A stretch of 64,000 nt of DNA, from the NCBI RefSeq assembly GCF_029873635.1, contig NC_080420.1, forward strand, positions 52,281,457-52,345,456, written 5' to 3'. The position numbers were made by a program, and so were the translations under genes. Under the pieces are notes generated by a model. That model did not search any database and was not told the origin of the DNA. It was given only the letters and a program-made list of their open reading frames with translations. Every line of letters begins with the position of its first letter. Within the stretch, counting starts at the first letter, position 1. Positions 10,979 through 23,945 of the stretch are shown in pieces. The stretch is from Malania oleifera. Its lineage: Eukaryota > Streptophyta > Magnoliopsida > Santalales > Ximeniaceae.

Positions 10979-11929
10979 GAAAACAATAAAACTTTCCACC
11001 ACTATTAATTTATAGAAATAATTTTATTTTTTATTTTTTTATTTTTTGAGGGTGAAATGATCTATTTTAGTTCCTATACTTTTAGTTCATACAATTAAAG
11101 AGTTGTTCTTATTAATTTTAATCAATTAAAGTTGACATTTAAACTAATTTAATGGTTATGAATTGGAAAGTGGAAATTAAGGGACGGTCCTTCCGCCCTT
11201 CGAGCTTAGTTGGCTCATTTGGAGTCCAATTACTATTAGTTATAAAAAATGTATATATTGTTTTAAAATTATTTTATACTAATAATTACACACTTGAAGT
11301 CACAATTAATTCATATATCATGAATAAAAATTATTGATATTTTTTCTAGTCTTATGCTCATTTTAATTAGTTGTGATACATCATATATATAATATCGACT
11401 CAACATTTTATATATGTAAGCTAATTTATTTAGATTAAGTGATATTTTTAGATTTAATTAGGATGATAGAAACAATTACATGAAATCGTACAAGCTCTTA
11501 ATTATACTAGTTAAAACTATAAGAACTAAAACAAATTTTGATTAATATTATAGGAACTAATTTCTATTTTCACTTAATTTTTTGAATAATTACAAAGAAT
11601 GTCATTTTGTTTTCTAATTTTATAATTTGTATTAGAAAGCTAGAAAACATTTTTAAATTATTTCTAGATTAGTAATTTTGTATATGGTTTTTGAAAATTT
11701 TAAAACCTAAAAATATAATAAATTGTGCCTTTTTTTGTAGTGTTGAAAATTTTTGCTAGCATTTGAATTAGGAGTGAATCTATAGCGATTCATGTAATTA
11801 CATAAATGGACTACAATGAATGTATTAATAGCAATTGTTATGGATATGCGTATTAGGCTCAAGGTAAGGCCTATACGTAACCCTTTACTCAAGTCATTTG
11901 CATCAAGTAGAATAAAAAAAAATTAAATG
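10891..11929. other. AT-rich; perhaps the 5' LTR of copia A
   Basis: Includes a (TA)n tract at about 10953-10977. It lies directly upstream of the PBS at 11930, so a copia 5' LTR is expected here, but no second copy is in the window to delimit it. No coding sequence is recognised. Confidence 0.4.
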
Positions 11930-11998
11930 TGTTATCAAAGCAAAGTGGTGCTACAGCAACATGTATGTCATGTATTTCAAATTATGGCAAGTCTATTT
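11930..11998 (+). mobile_element. copia A: PBS, leader and first gag codons
   Basis: TGTTATCAAAGC (11930-11941) is one base from the tRNA-Met PBS TGGTATCAAAGC. An ATG at 11984 opens five codons before the family-T LTR begins at 11999. The frame resumes in phase at about 26228 with the copia Gag LTK..FDN block, which shows that the T LTR and everything in it lies inside this gag. The T LTR is flanked by TATTT (11994-11998) and CATTC (26228-26232), plausibly one target duplication changed by two C/T transitions. Confidence 0.6.
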
Positions 11999-12470
11999 TG
12001 TTGACCCTACGGGTCATACCTTATTTTGATTATGACAAATACTCAGGTATTTAATGTCTGCCGAGTTGTTGTACAGGTTTTTATTGACAATATCATATGA
12101 TGGCACTCGAAGACCCGAAGAAATATAAAGACCCTTATTGCTTTCATGTGTTGTATTTTTTTTTCATTCAATTGGGTCTATAATAATAATTTATTCCAAG
12201 GTCTATAATAATCTACACATCATGCATGTAAGATCTGTAAGCTAAAAATGACCGTAGACTGACCATAGGGACCGAATAACCCTAGGGCACCCTTCGGTCG
12301 ACCGATGCCAGGTTTTTGGGTGTACTTGAAAAGGCCTTAGGTCCCAACACATATGCACTATTAAGTCCCCATCATCATTCATAATCTAGGGAGTAAATTG
12401 AATTGAATTGAACATTACAGGGAAGTTTGAGAGAGCTCGGGCGAACGAACCTCAGAAGTTCAAAACTCCT

Positions 12471-14618
12471 TCTTAGATTTGGTGTATTCCCAAGAGGGGG
12501 GGTGAATTGGAATTTTTAAAACTTATTCCTAGGTTAAACCAGATATTAGCAAAATATCACAACGTAGGGTCTTTCTATGCACTCCCAAATGCACCGATAA
12601 ATATAATATGTGGAAATTTAAAACATGCGCATCATTCACACCATAACATGCACGTGCGGTAAATATAAAGTGCGAAAATATAAACAGACACACGATATGT
12701 TAACGGGGTTCGGCCAACTGTGCCTACGTCCCCGCCTCTAGCTCGCAAGGCCGAGGATTCCACTATAGGCCCACTTAACGGGTGGAGCGGCGCCGATTAC
12801 AACGAGTTCAATTAAAAAGGTTGACCTCAACCAAAATGCCTTACTAGGATGGCGCACCTAACTTTCCTAACTGGGTCCAAGCCAGTCCGGGACTATTTAC
12901 CAAGGCTAGTCTCCCTCTTCAGGTCCGTGCCTAGAATACAACCAATGTGGTATAAAATTTTTTGTACAAGGAAATACTTCTTACTCTAAGCAGATATGTA
13001 CTACAATATGCGCAAGTAATAATCAATCCACAGCAAACATGTAAGAACTAGAAGTTCAGTGGTGTATATATGCAATCTACACTCAATATAATGATTAAAC
13101 TTAGTCAAGCAGAAGAGTGTTCAAGCAAGCTAATCTTTGAAAGCAATATATATGAAATCTCAATATCAGATTAGTGTTTCAAAGATGCTAGCAATATTAT
13201 TCAAACAAACTCAAAAATATTTTCTCAAATTGTATCAAGCACAATAGTTGTTTAAAAACAAACTTTGTAAAATATTTTGCACACAAAAATAATTACTTAA
13301 GGAATCTTGCAATGACAATGCAAAGATCCTCAAGCTAAAGAATTTTCCCAGTACAATATTTATCAAGTTAAATCCGTGGGAAGAACCCTACCTAAAATAT
13401 CAATAAAAATCAAACAATATAAATATCAATGAGAGTATAAGGCTATTTAGAATGAAGTACTAATATTTTTAACACTCTCTGTAGACTTGGATGATCAAAG
13501 AGAATGAAAAAGAGGAGTATTTGGGATAGTATTTGGCAAAATAGGCTTTATAAATATGAGAGAATTTTTCATTAATGATCTTACTAATCTCCTGCTAATT
13601 TGTACAAAAGAGCCCCTATATATAGAAGTTAGGCAAATTATGACCCTTTAGGACATGTAGGGTATTATTAGGATTGTTTAAAATCATTTTAGCATAATTA
13701 ACCCCATTTTATTATTTTAACCATGATAAAAATATTGGGACAACTCGAGAGCCTCAGTCAACCGAAGCAAGGTTCGGTTGACCGAATTGTGCACGTTCGG
13801 TTAACCAGGCATAAATTGAACTAGAAGTTCGGTCGACCGAAAATGGCGTCCCCAAGGCAAATTTTCTTTTCTTTGCGATTCGATCGACTGGGAACTTTTG
13901 AACTGAGTACTTTGGTCGACCAGACAATTGAATTCCCACACTTGGGAACTCGGTTGACCAGGGCGTTGGCATACAATTTGGGCTCAGTCGACCGTACGAG
14001 AGTTCGGTCAATCGGGTGAGAATGAACTGGCCACGTTCGGTCAACTAGCCAGTGATCAAACTGCTGACCCGGCACCAGTTCGGTCGACCGGGAGGATTTG
14101 TACTTGAACAGTACGGTCGACCGAACATGCAACTTAAGTGCATTTCGGTTCTTTTCACTTATACGATCACCATTTCCATATAACCATATATATATGTGCA
14201 CGTATAAGTGTCCTAGGGTCATTCTAGGCCTTCTTTAGGGTACCAAAAAAATTTGGCGTCTGTCAACCAGAGTGTTCCCTAAGGTCCATCTATGGTCTTT
14301 ATTTTTGTGTAGGGACCTAGAGGCGTTCTAAGGTCTTTGAGCATTGTAGTTCCTACATGCATGATATGCATTAAATATTACATACCTTTTTCCTATTTAC
14401 TATTATAGCCCTGAATTAAAATTAATATTACAACAATGAATATTCAACTAGGGTCTTCATTTTCCTCCGATTCTTCGAGTATCATCTTCATTTTCCTCCG
14501 GATCTCCAAGTGTCATCACATCATATTGTCAAGATAAACTTGCACATCAACTCAGCAGACATTAAATACCTAAGTATTTGTCATTATCAAAATCGGGACA
14601 TGACCCATAGGGTTAACA
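12471..14618 (-). mobile_element. family-T solo LTR with TSD CTCCT
   Basis: CTCCT at 12466-12470 and 14619-14623 flanks a 2148-bp LTR. On the minus strand it begins TGTTAACCCTATGGGTCA and ends near ACACCAAATCTAAGA. A TATATATA box lies at about 13617-13624 (minus), with a cluster of GGTCGACC-type palindromes upstream of it (13758-14130). The conserved GTTCGGCC...GCCTACGTCC motif is at 12707-12731. It sits inside another T LTR of opposite strand, so 11999 and 14618 look like terminal inverted repeats although they are not. Confidence 0.9.
13758..14130 (-). promoter_or_regulatory. GGTCGACC palindrome cluster of a T LTR
   Basis: About ten copies of a TTCGGTCGACCG-like box, spaced roughly 25-45 bp, with less conserved spacers. 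It lies immediately upstream, in element orientation, of the TATA box at about 13620. The same arrangement occurs in all T LTRs (19305-19690, 49120-49490, 55640-56030). Confidence 0.6.
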
Positions 14619-15080
14619 CTCCTCAAGCGTCCGAACTGTTGAAAAGTCAACAATTGACCAAGCTCTTGGGCAACCGAACCTGTTTTAAACATATCTTCCT
14701 CGGGCGCCCAAACCCTCTAAAAGGGACCCCTCACCAACTCGAGATGCTGAGGAAAATAGTTCAAAACAGGCCCGGGTGACCAAACCTCTGAGTTCGGGCT
14801 ACCGACCCACTAACCGAGCACTCGAAACTTCGAATGACTGCTACTGACTTTGGTTCAGGCTACCAAGCTAATATTTGGGCTGTCGAAATGTTTTGAAACA
14901 TTTTTTAAAATGAGTTTGTTCGGGCGACCGAACCTCGGTTCAACCACCCGAGCCTTCTTGAGTTAAATTTATTTTACCCGAGGTAAATAAAGGTTAAAAT
15001 GGGTTAATTACTCTTAAGTGTTTTTAGACTTTTCTAAGAATACCCAAAAGGTCCCAAACGGTTATATTTTTTACCTTGTC

Positions 15081-15090
15081 TATAAATATA
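15081..15090 (+). promoter_or_regulatory. TATA box of the outer T LTR
   Basis: TATAAATATA, downstream of the palindrome cluster and about 850 bp before the conserved GAGGACGTACGC motif. Confidence 0.6.
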
Positions 15091-16028
15091 GGTTCATTTG
15101 TGAAGATTAAGGTGAGAGAAGCCAAAATCATTAGAAAAAAATCCTCTCTATCTCCAAATCTCATTTTCCCCAAAATACTCTCAAATATTCATTCCCTTGA
15201 TACATCTTGATATTGTGTTTGTTTATTGATTGTTCTTGTGTTTATTAGATAGTGCTAATACTCCAATTTGTTTAGTTGATTATTTGATTTTATTTTGGGG
15301 AGTTTAGTAAAGTTTATCCCATAGATTTGAATATAGTAAATCTTGTGTTGGGATAAACTCATAGGCTTGTGGATTCTTGCATTATCATTGCAAGATTCCT
15401 ATAGCTTGATTTTGTTGTGCAAAATATTTTCTACAAGCTATAACATTTTCAAACTACTCTTGCGCTCATTTTATTAAATGAATTCTTTTAAGTTAGTTTG
15501 ATTATCTGATTGGCATCTTTGAAACCTTGATCTGTTGTTTAGAACACTCTTGAACATTATAGTGATCACAACTTGTTAAGTGTTGCTTGCACAAAGATAC
15601 ACATATACACCACTAAGCTTATAGTTCTTACATGTTTGGTGTGGACTGATCATTACATGTGCGTATTGTAGTACATACCTGCTTAGTTGAGAAGCACATT
15701 TCCGTGTACATAAATTTCATATCATTTCTTGTATTCTAGGCATGGGCCTGAAGAGGGAGGCTAGCCCTGTGGAATAGTCTTGGACTGGCTTAGATCCAGT
15801 TAGAAAAGCTAAATGCGCCATCTTGGTAAGGCGTGTTGGTTGAGGTCAGCCCCGTTAATTGACCTGGTTTTATACGGTGCCGCTCCACCCGTTAAGTGAA
15901 CATTAGTGGAATCCTCGTGCTTTCGAGCTTGAGGCGAGGACGTACGCACAGTTGGTTGAACCGCGATAATATATCACATGTGCACTATTTATATTACCGC
16001 AATTTATATTTCACCACGTGTATGTTAT

Positions 16029-19000
16029 TGTTGGCCTTACAAGGCTTAACATCATATTTTGATGCTAACAAACAAGTGGAACTTAACATATTTGGTTAAG
16101 TGATGACATTTCAGGACTCAACCTTGAGAAAGTAAGATCAAGTGTTCACAAGGATCAATTGAAGTTTATATTCCCAAAGAACATGATCATATGAAGCTTA
16201 AAGAATACTTAAAGTCATGGCTGCAAGCTAGAAATCAAAACCAAATCAAGTGAAAACTTCGCCGAGTACTTAAGCATCAAAAGACTAAAGTTTGAAGATA
16301 ATGAGAGCATAGATATTAAAGAGAACTTGATGAAAAGCTCGAAGTATCTTAAAGCTTGAAGACAAGAAGAAGACCAAAGCATGAAGACTTAAGTGTTTAA
16401 GAATGACAAATGGCTTAGAAGTCTTTACGTAAAAGCTTCTTTAACATTTAAATATCTTTCGAAATATTGTTGAAGCTCTTTAGGGGAAATACATGAACTT
16501 AGAGATCCATTTTAAAACCCCGAAAAATATTTTATGAAAGACCAAAACAAGAGAGCAAAATTAAATTTGAAAACCAAAAATGAAAAATAAAAAAAAAGGA
16601 CTGGTCAGCCGATTGACCAGAAATACTTTGGGTTTACTCAGCCAACTGATAGAAAATCTACAGCAAAATTAACTGTCTAACCGACTGAATTAGTGAACTG
16701 AAAATACCCAGCTGATTGACCCATTTTGAACTATGTCACGCCAGCTAATTCACAGTTTCCCAATTTTAATTCTAGCATACAAAGGGGTGTCAGCCGGCTG
16801 TCTAGCTGAATGACCCTGTGGAAATACACTACCTAGTCGCCTGATTAACTGACTGACTCCACGGGTTTTGATTTTTTAAACTCCAATGGGAAAATTTCAA
16901 AAATTGGTTTTTCAATTATAAACGTTATAAAAACTTGAAGGAAAGTCCGAGTAAACATGGGGAACAAGGAAACTAATTCTAAAAAGCCTATAAATACTAC
17001 TTTAATCCTAAGAAATTGATATACAAGCAATCACACAGCATACTTGCATCAAATCTTTCAATCTCTCTCAAAGTTTCATATTGCTCATACTCTTACTAGA
17101 GGGAAATCATCTAAATTGCTGCTGAAACACCAACCTAAGGTTCTCATACTGAGTTTTCTCAAATCACAAAGGAACCCTTGGTGAATTCTACACTCGAGCT
17201 TCAATTCTATTTCTTAGTTTTATTTAAATAGTTAAAGTACCTAGAGCTAAAATTGTACTAATCTACTCTGTTTTGAGAGTGTTTGAGAGTGTTATGGTGC
17301 GCAGAGATTACTTCATATCTTTTGTAGTTCTTGGACAATTCGAGGTGTTCGGATCGTTGGCTAAGCGAGGGAATAACGCTTAGAGAGGCGGGCTCTAGCC
17401 TACTGAAGGAGTGTGTAAATGGTGTTGTTCCGCCCGGCAAAGGCATTGGTTTTAGTGAATCCTTTGAGTGTTTGCCAAAGGCGAGGATGTAGGCTGGGTA
17501 TAAGTCGAACCTCGTAAAAACCGTGGTCTCACTCTCTCTTTTCCTTACTCTTTATTTTCAGCACATATAAATTGTGTGGTTGATTTAATTTTTTTTTATC
17601 ATATATATACTACGTATATTTGGAAATTAAGTAAACATAAAGTCTAATTTAGATTTGGGTTGCGGAAACCAAAAGGGAGTATGTTGGTTAAACCATACTT
17701 TGCAGAAACTATAAGGGAGTATGTTAATTGGTTAAATATCCAAAGATAAATTAACTAAGAGTTTATTTGAATTCTAAATTTTGGGAAAAGTGTGAATTCT
17801 AAATTTTGAGAAAACTAATTCATTATCAAAAGGATTGTGTTAGAATTGGTGTATTCCCAAGAGGGGGGGTGAATTGGAATTTTAAAATTTATCACCTAGG
17901 TTGAACTGGATAAATAGCAATATATACACAACCTAGGGTATGCCTATTCAATTTCCAAATGCGTAGATAAATATAATGTGAAAATTAAGTCATACGCATC
18001 ATTCACCCATAACATACATGTGCTGTAATTATAAAGTGCAGAAATAAAAATGAACACACGATATGTTATCGGGGTTCGGCCAACCGTGCCTACGTCCCTG
18101 CCTCAAGCTCGCAAGCTAGAGGATTCCACTAATAGCTCACTTAAGGGTGGAGCGGCACCATTTACAACCAGGTCAAATTAACACAGGGTTGACCTCAACC
18201 TTAACCAGGTCAAATTAACACAGGGCTGACCTCAACCTTAACCAGGTCAATTAGCAGGGCTGACCTCAACCTACACGCCTTAACAGGACGACGCACCTAG
18301 CTTTCCTAACCGGGTCTAAGCCAATCCGGGACTATTCCAAGGCTAGTCTCCCTCTTCAGGCCCGTGCCTTTAAATACAACCAAAGTGTATTACAATGAAA
18401 TGGTACAGTGATTGTGCTTTCAAGTAAAGCAGATATGTACCCAAATTCGCGCAATAATATACACCACAAATATGAATTAATTTGTAAGTTCAGTGTGGTC
18501 TAAGATGTCAACTCTCAAATAGATTTACTATCGTTGTAATGAGTGCGTGAGAGTGCAAACCTAAATGATCTTTGTATCACAGGATATTCAATCTAAGTGC
18601 TCAAACAAAGATATCATCCAGACTTCATATATTTCAATCAACAAGTTTTCTCAATACACATATGTATATGAAGCTCTAGCAACATATAAGTTTGGTTTGC
18701 AAAAGGATATTCAATCTTTGTATTCAGCAAAAGATATATGAGTTAACGAGTATTGCAACAAAGATTTTATCACACTATCAAATATCTCATCAAATATTTT
18801 CAAGATTAATAACACAGTAGATATTTGAAAATGTTTTGCAACCAAAATACAAATACTATCTTCTTAAGATGTTGCAATGGAGGTGCAAATCTTAGAATAT
18901 CTATCAAAGTTTTCTTAGGATGGACTTATTAATAAAGTCCCCTAAGAATACTCAAGGTTTAGCTCTCAAGGATAATAAAACAATCAAATATGAATGGGAG

Positions 19001-20473
19001 AGCAAACCTACTTAGACTAGCACTCAATCAACTTACAAAGGGTTTAATTTGTATGAGAAGGTTAGTATGAGTGTAGGAGGCTTAAGAATGAGTATTATAG
19101 GGTTTTGGATTTTCAAAGAATTTTCCCTAATCAAAGTGGCTAATCACCTTGATCTTTGCAAATGAAGGCATATATATATATAGGCATGGGAGAAAATATG
19201 ACCGTTGGGGACCTATAGGGTATTATTAGAAAAGTTTAATGGAGTTTAATGCATTTTAAACCTGTTTAGAAAAATATTAACCACGGTAAAAATGGGAACA
19301 ACCTGAGAGGTCCGGTCGACCAAAAGTGGTTCGGTTGACCAGGACTCAAGTAGCTCGGTCGACCGGGAGCATTTTGAACTGAGTGGTCGGTCGACCGGGA
19401 AAAGGGCGATTTTCAAAAATACCGCGGTTCGGTCGACCGGCCCCTTTTTGAACTGCATGGCTCGGTCAACCAGACCGTTGGGAATTTTCCCGAGACCTTT
19501 CGGTCGACCAAGTTGTTGAAGAACAAAAATGGTCGGTCGACCGGGAGGTCAAACTGTTGACCCCCAAGAGGTTCGGTCGACCGAGGTCAAATGACCTATA
19601 AGTGCTCGGTCGACCGGGCCTGGGTCAAACTGTTGACCCGGACCGGTTTCGGTCGACCGGGACAAAATGAACTGAGTTGGCCGGTCGACCGAAAGTACAC
19701 CAAGTGTGCATTTCGGTCCGTTCTTGCAACATTCAAACCCTATTCAAGTGCCTATTACATACAAGTGCAAAAGTGAGTGTCCTAAGGTCACTTGGGTCCA
19801 ATTTTGGAAACACCGGAAAACTCCGGTATCGATCGACCGATGGTTCACCCTAAGGTTTTTCTATGGTTCGGTTTAAGCTTACAAAGTAAATCATTCATGT
19901 GATGTGTGTGAGCTTATTACAAACCGAAAAACCCTAATTACTATTACAGACAATTTCACTGGAAAATATTATAATTAAGAGTTTATGAAATTGTCTTCAA
20001 GCCTTTCTTGCTTTGTGCACATCTTGATCTTATCATTCTTGATTTCTGCACAAAAACTCAACTACTCATTAGATACAATGAGTATTTGTCATAATCAAAA
20101 CCGGGCGTGACCAATAAGGTCAACAGATTGCATTAACCATAGGACTTGAATCAAACTTTCATGTTTACAGGGCTGCAAACAAACAAAAGCTAAAATCTTG
20201 TATCTTATATCTTGGTTTGGATATTGTATTTGATTGGATAATTGGTTTGGTTGAATGTTTGGTTACTTGATTGTCTAAGTAATTGTGTTGTTGATTGTTT
20301 ATTGTATAAAAGGAACTAAGTTCTTGTGTGATTAATAAATCAAACAAACAAGTCAAGAATTGGTTGAAATAAATAAAAGAAGTCAAGGAGTCTTAAAAGG
20401 AATTAAGAGAAAATTTTTAAATCCAATTCCCCCCCCCTCCCCCCCTTCTCTTGGGATTACACCTTAGTTTTCA
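16029..20473 (+). repeat. 5' LTR of the G element (with nested T solo LTR)
   Basis: Starts TGTTGGCCTTACAAGGCTTA and ends CCTTAGTTTTCA just before the PBS. Net length without the 17838-20125 insertion is about 2.15 kb, close to the 2096-bp 3' LTR. It carries a cluster of GTCAGCCGACTGAC-like boxes (about 16600-16860), TATAAATA at 16989-16996, and the GGATGTAGGC...CGAACC motif at 17482-17513 followed by a pyrimidine tract and CAG at 17559-17561. Confidence 0.9.
17838..20125 (-). mobile_element. family-T solo LTR with TSD GATTG
   Basis: GATTG at 17833-17837 and 20126-20130 flanks a 2288-bp LTR; the 3' LTR of the host G element at about 25740 shows the empty site. On the minus strand it starts TGTTGACCTTATTGGTCA and ends ACACCAATTCTAACA. 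It has the clearest palindrome cluster in the window (19305-19690, about 14 GGTCGACC boxes). The GTTCGGCC...GCCTACGTCC motif is at 18073-18097. A short internal tandem duplication with GGTCAAATTAACACAGGG lies near 18175-18250. Confidence 0.95.
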
Positions 20474-20475
20474 AT

Positions 20476-20487
20476 TGGTATCAGAGC
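20476..20487 (+). other. primer binding site of the G element
   Basis: TGGTATCAGAGC two bases after the LTR end TTTTCA (20473); complementary to the 3' end of initiator tRNA-Met. Confidence 0.9.
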
Positions 20488-20529
20488 GGAGTTGTAAAAA
20501 ATCCTAACAAGAAGTCATAGAAAGATCTA

Positions 20530-22450
20530 ATGGCACACATAGGATTAGATGCCTTCGGAGAGGGACAATCCTCAACCCGGCCACCCATCTTTTGTGGTTT
20601 GAACTATACTTTTTGGAAACAGCGTATAAGAATATATCTTCAAACTATGAATTGGAAAGCTTGGGAGTTTGTCATGGATGGTGACCTAATTCAATATAAT
20701 AGTAGATGGAAAACAAATTCCTAAGGAGAAAAAGGATATGGCACACTTAGATCATAAGATGTTGCAAGTTAATTCTAGTGCTATGAATGTTTTATATTGT
20801 GCCCTAGATATGAATGGATTTAATAGAGTAATGGCTTGCAAATCGGCCAAGAAAATATGGGACAAGCTAGAAGTTACTTACGAAGGCACTATAGATGTTG
20901 GGGATAATAGGATTGATATGCTTACAAGCGAATATAAAACTTTTAGGATGAACATGGATGAATCCATAACTAATATGTACACTAGATTCACTCACATAAT
21001 AAATTCCCTAAATGCCTCAGGAAAAACCTACACTACTTATGAGATGATAAGGAAAATTCTTAGAGGGCTACCACCTATATTGGAACCAAAAGCCACTGTC
21101 ATAACGGAAGGAAGAAATTTGAAGAACACCTCCTTAGATGAGCTAATAGGTTCTCTACTCACATATGAAATGTCAATGAATGAAAAAAAGTGGAAAAACC
21201 AAAATCCAAGAATTTATAGCCTTCAAAGCCTCAAAAGAGAACTCTTGTAGTGAAGAAGAGATGGATGAAGATGAAGTAGCCTTCATATCTAAAAAGCTAA
21301 CAAGGATACTAAGAAGGTGAAACAAATTCAAAAGAAGATACCAAAACTCTGAATCAAAAGAAGAAGAAATTAGCAAAAAGAAATCTAAAAATAAAACTCC
21401 TATATGTTATAATTGCAACAAAATTAGACATATAAAACTGGAATGTCCACTATTTAAGAAAGAGTCTAAGAAGAAAAATAAAAAGGTCATGAAAGCCACA
21501 ACTTGGGATAGTACAAGTAGTTCGGAATGTGAATCAAGTGATCAAGAGGTTGCTTATACTTGCTTTATGACTTGGGACGATAAGGAAAGCTCCTCATCCA
21601 AATCCTTAAATAATTCTTGTAGTAATTCATCAAATGAATCCAATGATGAGTATATGGCATCTTATGATGAATTACAAAATAATTTATTCAAAGTACATAA
21701 AATGCTAATCAAAGTAACTAAACAAAACACATTATTGAAAAGCAAAAATGATAGAATGATAAAAGAGCTAGAATCAATTAAGATGCTGAAAATGATAAAG
21801 ATTCAAAACTCAAGAAAATAGAAAATAAGTATGAAGCTGCAATAAAAGAATTAGAAGCTAAAAATATTGCTGATAAAGAAAAAGACTTGAAAATCAATAA
21901 ATTAGAAAGCAAGAATGAAAAATTGATAGAATATCTTCGATCCCTATCCTCCATAGAATATGAGAAAGACATACATTTATGAATTAGAGGATAAATCAAA
22001 AAATTAGTTCAAAAATTAGAGAAATCTCAATAAAAAAAGGTTGATGACACGAAAGATATTGAGATAAATGATCTCAAAAATCAAATTAAAGATAGAGAAA
22101 GATCATTTACAACTTCACAAAAGGAAAGGAAAACTTTGACAAAATGATAGGCTCACAAAAGATGACCTTAAACAAAGAAGACATTGCATTTAATGGGGTT
22201 GAAAATAAAAAGAAAAAGAATCTTTACATGGGTTATTTTTCAAAAGCATCCAAAGATTAAGCTAGCACATCTTCGAATACCTACACTAACACCATATACT
22301 ATAAATGTAAGAAAAAAGGACATATAAAGTTTGAATGTCCATTTAAAAGAAAGGGTGTGAAGACTAAACAAGTTTGGAGAAATAAAGAAACATCCCTTGT
22401 TAAACCATCCAGACCCAAGAAAATAGGGGTACCAAAAATTAAATACTAAA
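20530..22450 (+). pseudogene. Sirevirus-like gag of the G element
   Basis: Starts at the ATG at 20530 (MAHIGLDAFGEGQ). The capsid part follows in two frames: FCGLNYTFWKQRIRIYLQ and WEFVMDGDLI, then 20738-21250 with VLYCALDMNGFNRV, KIWDKLEVTYEGT, YTRFTHIINSL, LRGLPPILEPKAT and LDELIGSLLTYEM. After another frameshift a CCHC knuckle CYNCNKIRHIKLEC is at about 21410, then an acidic Ser-rich stretch and a Lys/Glu coiled-coil (21490-22150). A second knuckle near 22300 has lost its first Cys (YYKCKKKGHIKFEC). It ends with the KKIGVPK motif found at the end of Sirevirus Gag. At least three frameshifts break it. Confidence 0.9.
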
Positions 22451-23931
22451 TTCTTCAACTTCAATAGATATTAAATTTATGGAACATCATGCAAATATAT
22501 TGAATAAATTGAAATAAAGAATAAGGATAAAATTATTCAAGCTTATCTTATTGAAACTCATGAAAATTGTTGGCCTCAAATCAATGAATGAATCATACAA
22601 GGCATAAAATAGAAAGCATTAGGATACATGAAGTTTGAATGTTTAAATGAAATCAAAAGAAAAGAAAATCTAAAGCAAATAGAGTTTATTGATAAAGAAG
22701 AAAGCTTGGCAGAAGAATTGTCAGCCGACTGACCATATAATCAACTAACTGACTGAACAAAACCTTTAAAGAGAAAGTATAAGTCAGCCAACTGGACAGA
22801 AGCTCAGCCGACTGACTGATGGAAAAACTGTTAAACAAGTTTGAAATAAAATACTTAAGCAACATAAGAACAATCCAAGCAAAAGTATAGTACAAAGCAC
22901 ATGATATGATTTACTCCATGCTTATATGAATACAATATGATACATGTGTACATCTTAAATTTGGTATCTTGAAATTTCTAAAGACAATGAAAATATTGAT
23001 AATTTATGGCTCACTATATTGTGAAAATTTAAGCATAAAAGCATGATTTAGAAACATGAATTTTGATATGAATTCTTGGCCATATATGCTTATGATGGAT
23101 CACATGGATAAATGGATAAAGTTGAATAATAGAGTATTCATGAGCTATGCATAATGTGACATTAACATTCGTATCTATAAAGTGTATTAGTATACATGAA
23201 TATATAAATTGGTATTTGAGCATGACAAGTATAATTATATCCATGAGTAAATTATGAAATTGATATGATATTGGTATTTGATATCCATGAGCATATACAT
23301 CAAATGTTTGAAACATGGACGATAAATTTAGAAAACATAATTGGTATCAAATCTGAATGTATTAAATTCAGGAAGAGTATTATGACTCATAACTTGTATT
23401 TTGTTTCTCCCTAATTTTTTTTGGTATCATGATTTTTTTATTTTTTTTTGGTATCATAAGTTTTCAATTGGTTTCATAAATTTTCAATTTGAGTTTGGTA
23501 TTAAAAATTTAAAAGTTCAATTGGAATTAGAATTAATGAAAATCTAAATTGGTATCATATACTTGATATGCATTATTGATATTCATATGCTCAAAAATAC
23601 GATTTATTTTGTTTATATCCTACTTTTTTTTATTGATGTCAAAAGGAGGAAAAGTTTTGAGTAAAAATTGAAAATTGAGTTTGGTATTGAAATATTTTGA
23701 AATTTTGAAACATGAATTATATTTCAAAAGGGAGAGAAGTATTCAACAAATGGGAGAAGTACATGACATTGAATGACCTTGAAATTGGTATTGATATGCA
23801 TGATATTGAATGATCTTAAAATTTGTGTTGATAGTTATCTTGATTTTACAAATATATTGAAGATGATGCTTATTGAAAGGGGGAGTCTTTTTAAGGCTTA
23901 CTCATATTTTTGCTCATTGTTTGTCATCATC
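22451..23931 (+). other. non-coding 3' internal region of the G element
   Basis: No pol or other frame. Two structured parts stand out. At 22715-22820 several GTCAGCCGACTGAC-type boxes repeat the cluster found upstream of the LTR TATA box. At about 23415-23575 the stretch TTTTCAATTGGTATCA, which equals the LTR/PBS junction of this element, recurs in degenerate form. A homologous region occurs in the minus-strand element at 62426-63930. Confidence 0.7.
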
Positions 23932-23945
23932 AAAAAAGGGGAGAT
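23932..23945 (+). other. polypurine tract
   Basis: AAAAAAGGGGAGAT directly before the 3' LTR start TGTTGGCC; the upstream TTTGTCATCATC is conserved in the other Sirevirus-type copies here (41946 and, minus strand, 62440-62452). Confidence 0.9.

Noticed and set aside
11999..14618. A 2.6-kb DNA transposon with about 60-bp or longer terminal inverted repeats
   Set aside because: The ends are the starts of two family-T LTRs in opposite orientation; the inner one has its own TSD (CTCCT), and the outer one continues at 14624 and ends at 26227.
14510..14779. 89-codon open frame on the plus strand
   Set aside because: It crosses the border between two T LTR pieces and the TSD at 14619-14623; no family similarity.
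18300..18370. Possible host gene exon with GGTCTAAGCC-like conserved sequence
   Set aside because: The same stretch is in every family-T LTR (12850-12930, 15760-15800, 54770-54820), so it belongs to the LTR.
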